Below are positions 25,247 to 36,485 of a stretch of DNA of 64,000 nucleotides, in pieces. This DNA is from Onchidella celtica. Taxonomy: Eukaryota > Mollusca > Gastropoda > Systellommatophora > Onchidiidae. Each line of letters starts with the position of its first letter. Within the stretch, counting starts at the first letter, position 1. The DNA lies in NCBI GenBank assembly GCA_963931925.1, contig OZ007582.1, positions 23,273,224 to 23,337,223 on the forward strand, read 5' to 3'. The notes under the pieces are model-generated. The model did not search any database. It saw only the letters and a list, made by a program, of their open reading frames with translations, and was not told the DNA's origin. A program made the translations under genes and the position numbers.

Positions 25247-27792
25247 TGTGAGAGGATGAACGATTTTCTATTTTTAATATGTGCTTTCATGGTAACTCTA
25301 GTGCGTGAGTGAGGGACGGCCACTCATAGTAGTTTATGGACACTTGGCCGAGTACCATTAATTGGATTATTTCCCTTGTAATACTAGCGCGGGACCCGTT
25401 ATTCACATCACGGTGAAAAGCGCGCATTTTGATTGGTCAGTTGGAAATGTACCGGGCTTCCAACTCTTATATCATGGCTTTGAGTTTCTTACAACTCGCT
25501 CACTCGTTGTTATCCACCGACAGAAAGACGGGAACCCGAATTCATTTTTGAGAGTAGACAATACCCTATCGGTACAAAATAGGTACTCATGATAACGTTT
25601 GTTATCAATAGAGATACGTCGTATTAATGGACGAAAGTATCCCGCACAAAATTGTCGAATGTTGTTAGTCCTGACACTTTGAAAATTTATATTAAAACTA
25701 TTACCGGGTTTCTGGTATAAGTAGTCAGTTAGAATTGTAGCAGCAAGTTTCTACTTTATAATGGTACCAATTTCGTTGTACTTTGATGCACGTGTCCTAT
25801 TGAAATGATTAATAAGAGGATCTCGGATTTAAAGTAAACCACGAGTTAGACGCATGTTATCCCCGATAAATCCAACCTGGGTCAAATTTATTCAATTATT
25901 GCTGGAGGGGACGTTAGAGTAATTTCTGCAGTTTACCGGGATACCTAATTGACTTTTGTGTGCACCCTTTTAACCGTACTGTAAATTCGATTGTGTTAGG
26001 ACCCTAACCGGTTATGTTGTTCGGCTGGACTCAATGTCCGAGCCTTTCACTTGTGCAACACGGGCTACGTAATAGCTCTCTCGGACGTCCGCGCGGGCTC
26101 ATAAATAAGATGCGGTTCGAGTGGTCGACACACTCCATCAAAGACGCAGAGACAAGAGCCGACAGCACGGTGAACCTAGGCCGGCGGCGGCCTGCCGTGG
26201 CGCGCCTCGCCCAAAACATGGCCTAGTCCAGTTGCGCCAGTAGCAGAGAGACTTTGGGTAAGTTGGAGACTATTATATTAGAAGTGACTTTAATTTGCGC
26301 ACCCCCCCCCCTTTCTTGGATGCCGCGTAGAGAATGCTGATCTACAGAGACCATTATGAGTCCGGCTCAACGGTAATTGCCATTGTCATTGGACGTGTAG
26401 GATGCGCTTTGCAGTACAGTGTCTTGATATTGTGACTTTATTGTCAAAGTTAACGTTTGCGGTGCTAGATGATAATGATGGCTCGCTAACCAAGCTATCA
26501 CGATTTGCTTGTGTGCCTATATATAGTGTATGTGTAGCATTGCCTTGTTGTGGTAGGCAGTGAGGATTTCCTGACATGTTAATGTGGACGGCTTATGTTA
26601 TAGCGAGCGGCACTCTACACTTGATTGTATTACGGGTATTTGTGTACCTTGCCAGTACCACTATGCTATAGAGAGCAGTGTGATTGTGATTGCGTGTTTA
26701 GTGTTTAAGATGTGTAATTAGTTACATGTATTGGAGATGTATAATATTAGTTGGGCCTCACATGGGTGAGCCCCAGGATTGTTCTATGTGCGGCGGTGGA
26801 TGAACAATGTTTCAGTGAGTCTACACATGTTGCAATGAGTCTCGCCGACATATATATATATATCATGTGCATGCATTATAGTTATCCAGATGTATTATGC
26901 TTCTATATGAGTTTCGTAAGTGTGTGAAGGACAGTTTCATTTTAAGGAATGTACACATTACTTTATGTATCTAGTGGTGTGTCATACACATGTTAGCCTG
27001 GCGGCATAGCTCCGCGGCTAAGGTCAAAGGGCATGACCCTTCAGTATCGATTGGGAAGGGAAGTAACCAATACAATAGCCCTGGGGCGGGTTAGTACTAA
27101 TAATGGGAGTGGGCCTATGAGGATGGCCTGCATTGGGATGCAGCGTCTGTGTTATGGACGGTCAGTGGGCCATGTTGGCCACTGCGTTATTAAATGGAAT
27201 GGCCACTCTGGATGTGTTGTACACCGGCTCAGCGGAGCGAAACTATTGTGTTCTTGCCCCTTCATTTGTTATGTCCTTCATACTTTGATTAGTACATTAG
27301 TTTATGTTGCCAGTGTGCTAGGAAACTCCTTTTGTATATGATATAGCCACTTGTAGTTGTTATTCATTAACCTTAGCGCTATTTTATTCCATGCATACAT
27401 ATCCAGTTGGTTATTGCTTAAACTCTATATTATGTTGTTGTTGTTTGATTTAATACTTAATCCTATTACTATGTATGTCCACCATTGATTGCCTGATTAA
27501 TGTTGTCATTATATCCTAATCATATTTTTGTCTTTTTCTCTTGTTCCAGCTTATGGCTGGTTGGGCTTCTTTTTTTGGGCTTCTTTTTATGGGCTTCTTC
27601 TTTTTATGGGCTTCTTTTGTTGGGCTTCTTTTTCTTTTCCTTTTTTTGTCTGGTAGTGATACCTTTGTTAGGCTTTTTGAATAAATAAGATTGCCAGCAG
27701 AACCCTGTGTTTGTTAATCCTGTGTATCCTTAAGGGAGTTACTATTGAACCCACGCAGTAACCACATTAGCCACTCGTAGTTCATTCCAACA
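25247..27792 (+). repeat. 5' giant LTR
   Basis: TG...CA, about 2546 bp. Contains a GC-rich block near 26080-26210, a poly-C tract near 26300, an (AT)n near 26855, a minisatellite of about five TGGGCTTCTTTTT-like units (27565-27640), and AATAAA at about 27680 near its 3' end. The short ORFs inside recur identically in the 3' LTR simply because the LTRs match, so I do not call them genes. Confidence 0.9.
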
Positions 27793-27797
27793 TTTTC

Positions 27798-27815
27798 TGG
27801 TGTCAAGAAGTGGGA
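27798..27815 (+). other. Primer binding site of giant-LTR element
   Basis: TGGTGTCAAGAAGTGGGA, five bases after the 5' LTR. It resembles the tRNA-Leu site of the neighbouring gypsy with one extra A. Typical of Ty3/gypsy elements. Confidence 0.75.
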
Positions 27816-27919
27816 TACACAGAAGGGTTAGTTTGTAGTGTAGAAGACCCAGCCATGGAAATTTTTAGTTTGAAGCCCGGCCAGCCAGCCAACCCCTGCC
27901 CCACCCCATAGGAACCATG

Positions 27920-28290
27920 GAGCCACGAAGACCAACGCCCTCCAACATCAACTCAAGATTCAGGACCTGTATCCCGGTCCTGTGCACACCGTCCTGTCTG
28001 TTCCCCCGCCGCATGGTGGTTACTTTACCATCAGAAACCCAGATGGAGATGCCTCTGCGGTCAACGGAGACCTCTTGCGGTTGTTTCACCCCCCAGTGGT
28101 CAACACACGTCCACAGCACCCGCCTCCACTGCCTGCGTCGACCGATGTCTGGTACTTCCCGGCTCACCACCCTTGCCAGCCACCTGCAGCCCGACCGGAC
28201 CCTCAACCTGGGATGACAACTTCCCAACGCCTACCTCCTGTGCGACGGTCCAGCCGCCCACACAGACAACCCCAGAGATTGGACCTCTGA
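27920..28290 (+). pseudogene. Remnant of pol C-terminus (integrase tail)
   Basis: A frame ending at TGA 28288-28290 contains a GPVHTVLSVPPPHGGYF-type strand, NPDGDASAVNGDLLRLFHPP, a Pro-rich linker, then VRRSSRPHRQPQRLDL. This matches in style the end of gypsy integrases, where a chromo/SH3-like tail is followed by RRSxRxRRxPxR. The rest of gag-pol is deleted. A short ATG frame at 27855 (MEIFSLKPGQ), soon stopped, may be the original gag start. Confidence 0.6.
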
Positions 28291-28890
28291 CTCTTATTAG
28301 TGATCAACATTAGACATTGACTGTGAGTGCAGAAAGAGCAGGGGAGCGCACCCATCAAGACCCCCCCCCCCCGAGTTTCCATCAGGCCAGATGATAGACC
28401 ACCGAATCCAAGGGAGCTCCGCCTCAAGATTTTAAGTTAGAGAGTATGCCCATGTTGGCTTTCTCCACAGCTTAGTTACAATGACTTTTAATGCCTATGT
28501 TGACCTTACCTTTTTCATTGCCCTAGTGCCCTTATAGCATATTGTATTTTTTTGTACTGTTCGATCCTACGTTAACCCTGATAGTGGTCTGGGACCACCG
28601 TTGCAGGTCTGGGACCTGTTGTTTGTCCATATGATGTAACTTACTACAGCCAGAGCTGAGACTGTTGTGTACATCTTCAGGATGCCAGTAGTAACTTTGC
28701 CGGTTCACGCCACCTGTTAGTAGTTATAAAGAGGATGGACCATTGTTGTACTTCGGTTCACTGTGTGTATTTTGCAATTGTTCTACCCTAAGTGATGGTA
28801 TCATAGCCCCTTAGAGTTTGATTATACCTTCAGTGGTCTTTTGTAAACCTTTGAATTGATGTATGTGTCACGTAAGGGACTACGTGACTT

Positions 28891-28902
28891 AGCAGGGGAG
28901 AA
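28891..28902 (+). other. Polypurine tract of giant-LTR element
   Basis: AGCAGGGGAGAA immediately before the 3' LTR's TGTGAG, placed to prime plus-strand DNA synthesis. Confidence 0.75.
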
Positions 28903-31447
28903 TGTGAGAGGATGAACGATTTTCTATTTTTAATATGTGCTTTCATGGTAACTCTAGTGCGTGAGTGAGGGACGGCCACTCATAGTAGTTTATGGACACT
29001 TGGCCGAGTACCATTAATTGGATTATTTCCCTTGTAATACTAGCGCGGGACCCGTTATTCACATCACGGTGAAAAGCGCGCATTTTGATTGGTCAGTTGG
29101 AAATGTACCGGGCTTCCAACTCTTATATCATGGCTTTGAGTTTCTTACAACTCGCTCACTCGTTGTTATCCACCGACAGAAAGACGGGAACCCGAATTCA
29201 TTTTTGAGAGTAGACAATACCCTATCGGTACAAAATAGGTACTCATGATAACGTTTGTTATCAATAGAGATACGTCGTATTAATGGACGAAAGTATCCCG
29301 CACAAAATTGTCGAATGTTGTTAGTCCTGACACTTTGAAAATTTATATTAAAACTATTACCGGGTTTCTGGTATAAGTAGTCAGTTAGAATTGTAGCAGC
29401 AAGTTTCTACTTTATAATGGTACCAATTTCGTTGTACTTTGATGCACGTGTCCTATTGAAATGATTAATAAGAGGATCTCGGATTTAAAGTAAACCACGA
29501 GTTAGACGCATGTTATCCCCGATAAATCCAACCTGGGTCAAATTTATTCAATTATTGCTGGAGGGGACGTTAGAGTAATTTCTGCAGTTTACCGGGATAC
29601 CTAATTGACTTTTGTGTGCACCCTTTTAACCGTACTGTAAATTCGATTGTGTTAGGACCCTAACCGGTTATGTTGTTCGGCTGGACTCAATGTCCGAGCC
29701 TTTCACTTGTGCAACACGGGCTACGTAATAGCTCTCTCGGACGTCCGCGCGGGCTCATAAATAAGATGCGGTTCGAGTGGTCGACACACTCCATCAAAGA
29801 CGCAGAGACAAGAGCCGACAGCACGGTGAACCTAGGCCGGCGGCGGCCTGCCGTGGCGCGCCTCGCCCAAAACATGGCCTAGTCCAGTTGCGCCAGTAGC
29901 AGAGAGACTTTGGGTAAGTTGGAGACTATTATATTAGAAGTGACTTTAATTTGCGCACCCCCCCCCCTTTCTTGGATGCCGCGTAGAGAATGCTGATCTA
30001 CAGAGACCATTATGAGTCCGGCTCAACGGTAATTGCCATTGTCATTGGACGTGTAGGATGCGCTTTGCAGTACAGTGTCTTGATATTGTGACTTTATTGT
30101 CAAAGTTAACGTTTGCGGTGCTAGATGATAATGATGGCTCGCTAACCAAGCTATCACGATTTGCTTGTGTGCCTATATATAGTGTATGTGTAGCATTGCC
30201 TTGTTGTGGTAGGCAGTGAGGATTTCCTGACATGTTAATGTGGACGGCTTATGTTATAGCGAGCGGCACTCTACACTTGATTGTATTACGGGTATTTGTG
30301 TACCTTGCCAGTACCACTATGCTATAGAGAGCAGTGTGATTGTGATTGCGTGTTTAGTGTTTAAGATGTGTAATTAGTTACATGTATTGGAGATGTATAA
30401 TATTAGTTGGGCCTCACATGGGTGAGCCCCAGGATTGTTCTATGTGCGGCGGTGGATGAACAATGTTTCAGTGAGTCTACACATGTTGCAATGAGTCTCG
30501 CCGACATATATATATATATCATGTGCATGCATTATAGTTATCCAGATGTATTATGCTTCTATATGAGTTTCGTAAGTGTGTGAAGGACAGTTTCATTTTA
30601 AGGAATGTACACATTACTTTATGTATCTAGTGGTGTGTCATACACATGTTAGCCTGGCGGCATAGCTCCGCGGCTAAGGTCAAAGGGCATGACCCTTCAG
30701 TATCGATTGGGAAGGGAAGTAACCAATACAATAGCCCTGGGGCGGGTTAGTACTAATAATGGGAGTGGGCCTATGAGGATGGCCTGCATTGGGATGCAGC
30801 GTCTGTGTTATGGACGGTCAGTGGGCCATGTTGGCCACTGCGTTATTAAATGGAATGGCCACTCTGGATGTGTTGTACACCGGCTCAGCGGAGCGAAACT
30901 ATTGTGTTCTTGCCCCTTCATTTGTTATGTCCTTCATACTTTGATTAGTACATTAGTTTATGTTGCCAGTGTGCTAGGAAACTCCTTTTGTATATGATAT
31001 AGCCACTTGTAGTTGTTATTCATTAACCTTAGCGCTATTTTATTCCATGCATACATATCCAGTTGGTTATTGCTTAAACTCTATATTATGTTGTTGTTGT
31101 TTGATTTAATACTTAATCCTATTACTATGTATGTCCACCATTGATTGCCTGATTAATGTTGTCATTATATCCTAATCATATTTTTGTCTTTTTCTCTTGT
31201 TCCAGCTTATGGCTGGTTGGGCTTCTTTTTTTGGGCTTCTTTTTATGGGCTTCTTCTTTTTATGGGCTTCTTTTGTTGGGCTTCTTTTTCTTTTCCTTTT
31301 TTTGTCTGGTAGTGATACCTTTGTTAGGCTTTTTGAATAAATAAGATTGCCAGCAGAACCCTGTGTTTGTTAATCCTGTGTATCCTTAAGGGAGTTACTA
31401 TTGAACCCACGCAGTAACCACATTAGCCACTCGTAGTTCATCCAACA
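28903..31447 (+). repeat. 3' giant LTR
   Basis: Copy of 25247-27792 at a constant offset of 3656 until a one-base deletion in TTCAT(T)CCAACA at the end. Confidence 0.92.
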
Positions 31448-32077
31448 GTTATAATAGAATTTTTCAATGGTGACGGGATAAGTAAAAATTGACAAACTCG
31501 TGCGTAATGTTACAGTCGATCAACAAGTCGTATCTCCGTTAGTACGGTAACAAAAGTTATCATAAGCACCTATATGATACGAGAATGGAATAGCATACTC
31601 TTGAAAATGAACCCGAGTTCCTATCTTTCTGGCATTTGATAAGAACGAAAACATAAGGTTTTAGATATGATGCAGGAGCTGGATACCCGCTGGTCACAAT
31701 GTCCAACTGACCAATCACAATCAAAACGCGCGCTTCCTGGCAGCAATGTTAATACGTTTATGTAATAACGGGTCCCGTGCAACAGTACACAAGGGAAGTA
31801 ATGCAAATATAATGGCAACTAGACAAGTGCCCATAAACCTGTGTCAGTAGCCATACCTTACTCACGCAAACTAGCGTCACAGTGAAAGCACATTATATAG
31901 ACATAAAAAGTCGTTCATCCTCTCAGAGTTACAATGTACTTTTTCAATGGAAGTCACGCCATTTCAGAATGAATCTTTAAACCTGTGTGAGTAACCGTAG
32001 CCTACCTTACTCATGCAAACTAGCGTTACAGTGAAAGTACATTATATAGACATAAAACGTCGTTCATCCTCTCACAG
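31448..32077 (-). repeat. Older antisense LTR of the same family, split by the young element
   Basis: Reverse complement of the first 500 bp or so of the giant LTR, clearly diverged (GAGGATGAACGA, GGGACCCGTTATT, TTTTGATTG and ATTGGTCAGTTGGA blocks). The sequence left of the insertion, about 25190-25246 (AAAATTCTAACCGGCTACT...CCAGAAAC), matches the next part of the LTR in the same antisense direction, so the young element landed inside it. The LTR start and flank are repeated at about 31926-32077 (two CGTTCATCCTCTCA copies, each followed by GTTACAATGTACTTTTT). Confidence 0.75.
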
Positions 32078-33072
32078 TTACAATGTACTTTTTTCAATGA
32101 AAGTCATGACATTTCAGAATGAATCTTTAGTTTCTTTGTTCAACTCCACCTATTGCTAAAATCCTACAGAAGCAAAATAATAGAATAATTCATAAGTTAG
32201 CACATCTCACTAGCACGTATGTTAGATGTTATACGAAAACGCCCACGTGTGCCATACTGATCATATGTACATTAATCATGAATGAGATAGATATATCATT
32301 AATGTCAGAGTCGACTGGATTGTCATACCATCTTTTCTTTGTACCGTTCATGCATTCTGACGGTAATCTTCATTTCAGCTCGAAGGCTTAGTTTGCTCTT
32401 TTGCTACAGGGGCTCTAATGATGAAGTCGGTTCGTCATTTAAACAGATGGCACAACTGAAAACAACGTTTGTTGATATCCAAGATTTGCCAAACTATGCA
32501 GGTCACTATCATTTTAATTTTATGACAACGATTTCAACTAGGCCTAAGAATCACCACCGCTTTAAATCGACGTACGGTACAGTAATCACTGGTGGGATCT
32601 TCAACGTGCGTTAAGTTGAAAGTTGAAACTCGTGACCCAGATGATAACAGCTAGTAGTACATTAAATTGTGTGCTAAGGTACGCAGAACTCTTGAGGTTT
32701 ACGACAAGTGTAATCAAACAGGGTAGACAGGGTATTCTAACTTATGGCCAAACACAGTGGTCGTGTTATGTGGGAGATAAAGCAGTGGCAATCTGTTTTT
32801 GGTGTAGAGGTTAAAAACAGCTGTCATTATTGAGATCACCTTAGTTAAACTTGAAGAGGTTGGAATGAATCCTGCATGAGCTGTTACGTTTATCAAAGAT
32901 ACTAGATAGCATCTTTGAGTTTATTCAAGTTCTTTTGGACACCAAATAGATCTTCAATAATCTCTCCTTCCACACCCTCCTCCAAACGGAAGAATTTCGA
33001 ACTAACTGCTTTGTCCAAGCTGGATTGCAAAAGCCTACTGATGTAGGCCTGCTGACTTTTGGCGCCCACGTA

Positions 33073-34078
33073 TGAGAGGTGTCTGAAAAGTTTAAAGCAT
33101 AACCTATAAGGAAGGTTGCTAGATGGCTAAAACTATGTTTTTTGGAAAGTACAACCTCTTGTAACTATTCCTGTCCATTTTCGAGATTCTAACATGTTTT
33201 TTCTTGTGTTTTTTTTCTGCTGATTTTTAATAAGCAGAGGTCAAGGTTTTAAGGGAAAATGGAGAAAGCTGAATATCATGAAAGGCGTGACATGTTCAGA
33301 AACTCATGAGGGTATGGTAAGAACATTAGCAGAGAGTGCCCCTTCAAATGCAACAGTCACACGCTGGGTCACAGAGTTCAAGCGTGGTAGGGAGAGTGTT
33401 GAAGATGGCCCAAGACCAGGTGCACACTGTCCACGAACAAGCTGGAACTGTTTAAAGCTGATGTAGAGAATTTCCTTGCTTCTTTCATCACCATGTATGA
33501 AAGCTGGGTTCATCACTATCAGCCCGAAACCAAAGAACAACCAAAGCAGTGGAAGCATGCATCATCCCCAACCCCAAAGAAAGCCAAGGTCATTCCATCA
33601 GCTGGCAAGGTCATGGCATCTGTTTTTTTGGGATTCTCAGGGTGTCTTGCTGATCGAATACCTTGAAAAGGGTCACACAGTAACTGGAGCGTATTATTCT
33701 GAACAATTGAAACGCCCTCGGGAAGCAATCAAAGAAAAAAGGCCAGGAATACTCGCCAGAGGAGTCCTCCTCCACCAAGACAATGCTCCGGCCCACACCT
33801 GAGTGGTTGCCATGGCAAGGATTCGTGATGGTGGATACAAAGTTGCTCCCCAAACACCCTATTCGCCAGACTTGGCAGCCCCCGACTTCCATCTGTTCCC
33901 CCAAATGAAAAAAACCCTGGCTGGTCGCCATTTTGCCAGTGACAATGACGCCATAGCCGCTGTCGGGAGGTTCCTGGAGTCTCAGACAAAAGAATTCTTC
34001 TACACTGGAATAAAAGCGCTTCAGCACCGTTGGAGAATTTAGTTTTTCTGGTGCTTAAAACTTTTCAGACACCTCTCG
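33073..34078 (+). mobile_element. Mariner transposon, inactive
   Basis: 1006 bp between TA dinucleotides. Ends TGAGAGGTGTCTGAAAAG and the inverse of CGAGAGGTGTCTGAAAAG. Contains a degraded transposase. Inserted in the outer element at 32407-34457. Confidence 0.92.
33278..34042 (+). pseudogene. Mariner transposase pseudogene
   Basis: DNA cut-and-paste transposase remnant. An N-terminal helix-turn-helix part includes VTRWVTEFKRGRESVEDGPR; later parts include WVHHYQPETKEQ, GVLLIEYLEKGHTV, HQDNAPAHT, YSPDLA and a C-terminal GIKALQHRW. Damage: the frame stops near 33464, at least one frameshift lies at the T-run near 33627, and a stop replaces the Ser after NAPAHT at about 33800. The first catalytic Asp before ESW/ETW appears to be Tyr (MYESW). 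The HQDN and SPD acids remain. It cannot make active enzyme. Confidence 0.9.
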
Positions 34079-34562
34079 TACTGCAGTTTGCTCCAGTGGT
34101 TATGATCCCTGTGCTAGAACATAATCATGAATATGAACGCAGGCTTAAATGGCCATGTCAGGCATGAATTGCCGGTATCTGTACGGTACATAGCATTGCG
34201 CCCGAAATAGAAGTACCGTACGGTACGTGTCATTATGTCTTACAAGTTACAATTAGTCATGACTAAGACACGCAGTACGTCTTGTAGAGGTGGGATAGGC
34301 TACGCTCCAGCAATCACTGGGCTTTAGTCTTGATTATCAATATTATCCGAAGGCGCATACTCACCACTTCAAACAGGGTACATTCTTTGTTAGAATTAAC
34401 GAAAGTCCCTGTAATAACTGTTTAAATGACGAACCGACTTCATCATTAGAGCCCCTGTAATAACTTATATTTATTATTTCCAACTTATTTTTCCTTTTGT
34501 AATTTTGCACCCCAGGGAACTTAGCGCCTGGGGCAACCGGCCATGTGCTGCCCCCCCCCCTC

Positions 34563-34579
34563 CCCACGCTACGCCACTG
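34563..34579 (-). repeat. Fragment of a dispersed element end
   Basis: Minus strand CAGTGGCGTAGCGTGGG, then poly-G and about 70 bp including GGTTGCCCCAGGCGC, abutting the TIR element at 34457. The CAGTGGCGTAGC end looks like a widespread DNA-transposon terminus, but no partner end is visible here. Confidence 0.35.
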
Positions 34580-36013
34580 GGTCCACGTCAGAAAATAATT
34601 CCTTCAGGGATCGGCAGGATATTGCCTTCTTTGGATCTACATTAAATCTATACATTCTAATAATTCTATGCAAATTATCAACCTAAAATTTTGGTGCAAA
34701 GCTATTCAATAAATTATTTGTAAGTTCATTAAAACTGCACGTCGTGTACTGTACGAAGTGACTGTCGCTGAGATGGTCTAAATAATGAAGCTTTTTTTTT
34801 TTGTTAAGGCCGAAACATAATTAGTAATGCATTCAATCTGATCGTTCGAATGCACTGAAGGATTTTTTGTTTTGTTTTGTTTACCTAGCTGGACGATGAA
34901 CCAGGAAGTTTATAACAAGCAAAGTAGGCTACACAGGTGGGAGACGGATAGAAGGCGTTTCATCAGTACATGTACTAATACTACTATCAGCACTACTATT
35001 GTATTATTGAAATCGAGTGGCGGAAGAATGTTTTCAAAATCAGAGCGGTGTCATCCCCTGTTACTCTGGCCTATTGATTTTTTTCCATCACATCTATCAG
35101 AAATCGAGTGTCTGGCACTATCATCAGTTTGTATTATATAGTTTGGACTCTGAGATCCCTGTTAGATAAGATGTCATTCTGCCATCTCCCGGCACTGACG
35201 TCACATCTTTCATCACATTACTAGTTGGTTACCACATGGAAAATCCGCAATGGCCCATTCCATATCGTGCATTACACCTGAATACCGATTTTCCACCTTG
35301 CTAGCTTCCTACACAAATCATTTAAAAAATGATATAAGTTTATCATTTAAACCTTTGATATTAAAAGAAAAAATATCGCTTAACAAGTTTCTATCTTTAA
35401 TTTAAAAAAAACTTAAAAGAGTGTAAGATCTGGGTCAACATGATGCATAACTTAGCGTGACGTGTTAAATTCACAAAAAGTGATTTTCCAGTTTTACCCT
35501 TTAAGTAACAATGACATTTTCCGGAATTTGTGTGAATTTCTAAGAATTTCACATAATTTTTTTTTAAAGAATACACTACAGTACCTGTATGACTGCTATG
35601 AACGCAGCAAATACTGTATCTCGTAATGCTGACATTTTTAGAAGATAGTCAAAAGTGCCGTGGTGTTGCATTTTTTGGGACGTGTATCTTCACTTTAATT
35701 CAAGCGCCATTTTCAGGAATAAGATGAAGTTTTGGATTTTGTCTTCAATGTTTAACAATTATACAGCAATAAATTATGTTTGTTTTGCAAATGGTTATAA
35801 TCTGTCTCAAATATTTATTGCTGAAAAACTTATAATGTAAAGTGTGACATGTCTTACACAGCACCAGTGATGTTTATTGGATTCTTTCTGGTCAAAACCT
35901 AAGTCAGCAATTGAATTTTCTTGCTAATGTATATAATTTACATCGTTAAAATGTCAGTGCAATGTAAGAAGGAAAACAAAAATTGATCACATCACTCCAT
36001 CAGTTACTTGTTA
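34580..36013. other. Intergenic, nothing recognised
   Basis: AT-rich with a T-run near 34790. No gene, RNA or bounded repeat identified on either strand. Confidence 0.4.
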
Positions 36014-36485
36014 TCTATACTATATATATATATTTGTGGACTTGAGATTTTTCGTTGCAAAAGGCTCCTGAACCACTCAACACTCAGACTTCAAATTTTA
36101 TATGGTGCATCAGAATGGATGTAAGGGTGCACAGTTTTTAATAGAAGTCTCAAATCGGTGTAGTTTTTTTTATTGGAAATTTATTGTTTCGCCATCATTT
36201 AGATCTATTTCGAGTCATGGTTCGCCATTTTAAGGTTTCGTTATTACTTCCTGCGATGTGTTCACTATCAAACACGCTAACCCGTGCGCAAATCATGCTG
36301 TTGTACGGGATGCACAGTGTGTCAACTCACAAAGGCAGAGCAGTAAGACTTATATTTAAAAACAAACAAAAATAAAATAAACAAATAGTAACAGGCCAGA
36401 TGAAGCAGGTCCATAATAACCACCCAGAACTGAAACCAATATTCAAACCGATTTATCCCGTGCAGGGCGGGGGACCTCAGCTAGT
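36014..36485 (+). mobile_element. Small non-autonomous Helitron
   Basis: 472 bp. The 5' end TCTATACTATATATATAT fits the common Helitron start. The 3' end has a GC-rich CCCGTGCAGGGCGGGG segment, able to form a short hairpin, a few bases before CTAGT. It sits between A (36013) and T (36486), the usual Helitron target, with no duplication. No Rep/helicase coding. Confidence 0.75.

Larger units (their letters stand above)
25247..31447 (+). mobile_element. Non-autonomous LTR element with 2.5 kb LTRs
   Basis: Structurally complete: LTRs 25247-27792 and 28903-31447 (about 2546 and 2545 bp) both start TGTGAGAGGATG and end CCAACA. They look identical apart from one T near the 3' end, even in poly-C and minisatellite tracts, so the insertion is recent. 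A 4 bp target duplication GTTA flanks it (25243-25246, 31448-31451). PBS 27798, purine tract 28891-28902. The core is only 1110 bp and lacks protease, RT and most of integrase, so it must be mobilised in trans. LTRs exceed 80% of its length, as in large-retrotransposon-derivative (LARD-like) elements, though here it is the LTR rather than the core that is large. Confidence 0.93.
32407..34457. mobile_element. TA-flanked TIR element (Tc1/mariner/pogo type) split by a mariner
   Basis: Inverted ends CAGGGGCTCTAATGATGAAG... of about 41 bp, nearly perfect, at 32407 and 34457, each flanked by TA. TA duplication plus CAGGGG ends suggests a pogo/Tigger-like member of Tc1/mariner. The interior carries no recognisable transposase of its own, only the inserted mariner at 33073-34078. 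Superfamily is inferred from ends alone. Confidence 0.7.

Noticed and set aside
26014..26226. Small ORFs present twice (26014/29670, 27033/30689, 27500/31156)
   Set aside because: They are duplicated only because the two giant LTRs are identical, and the composition is not protein-like.
33729..34027. Minus-strand ORFs across the mariner
   Set aside because: Shadows of the plus-strand transposase remnant.
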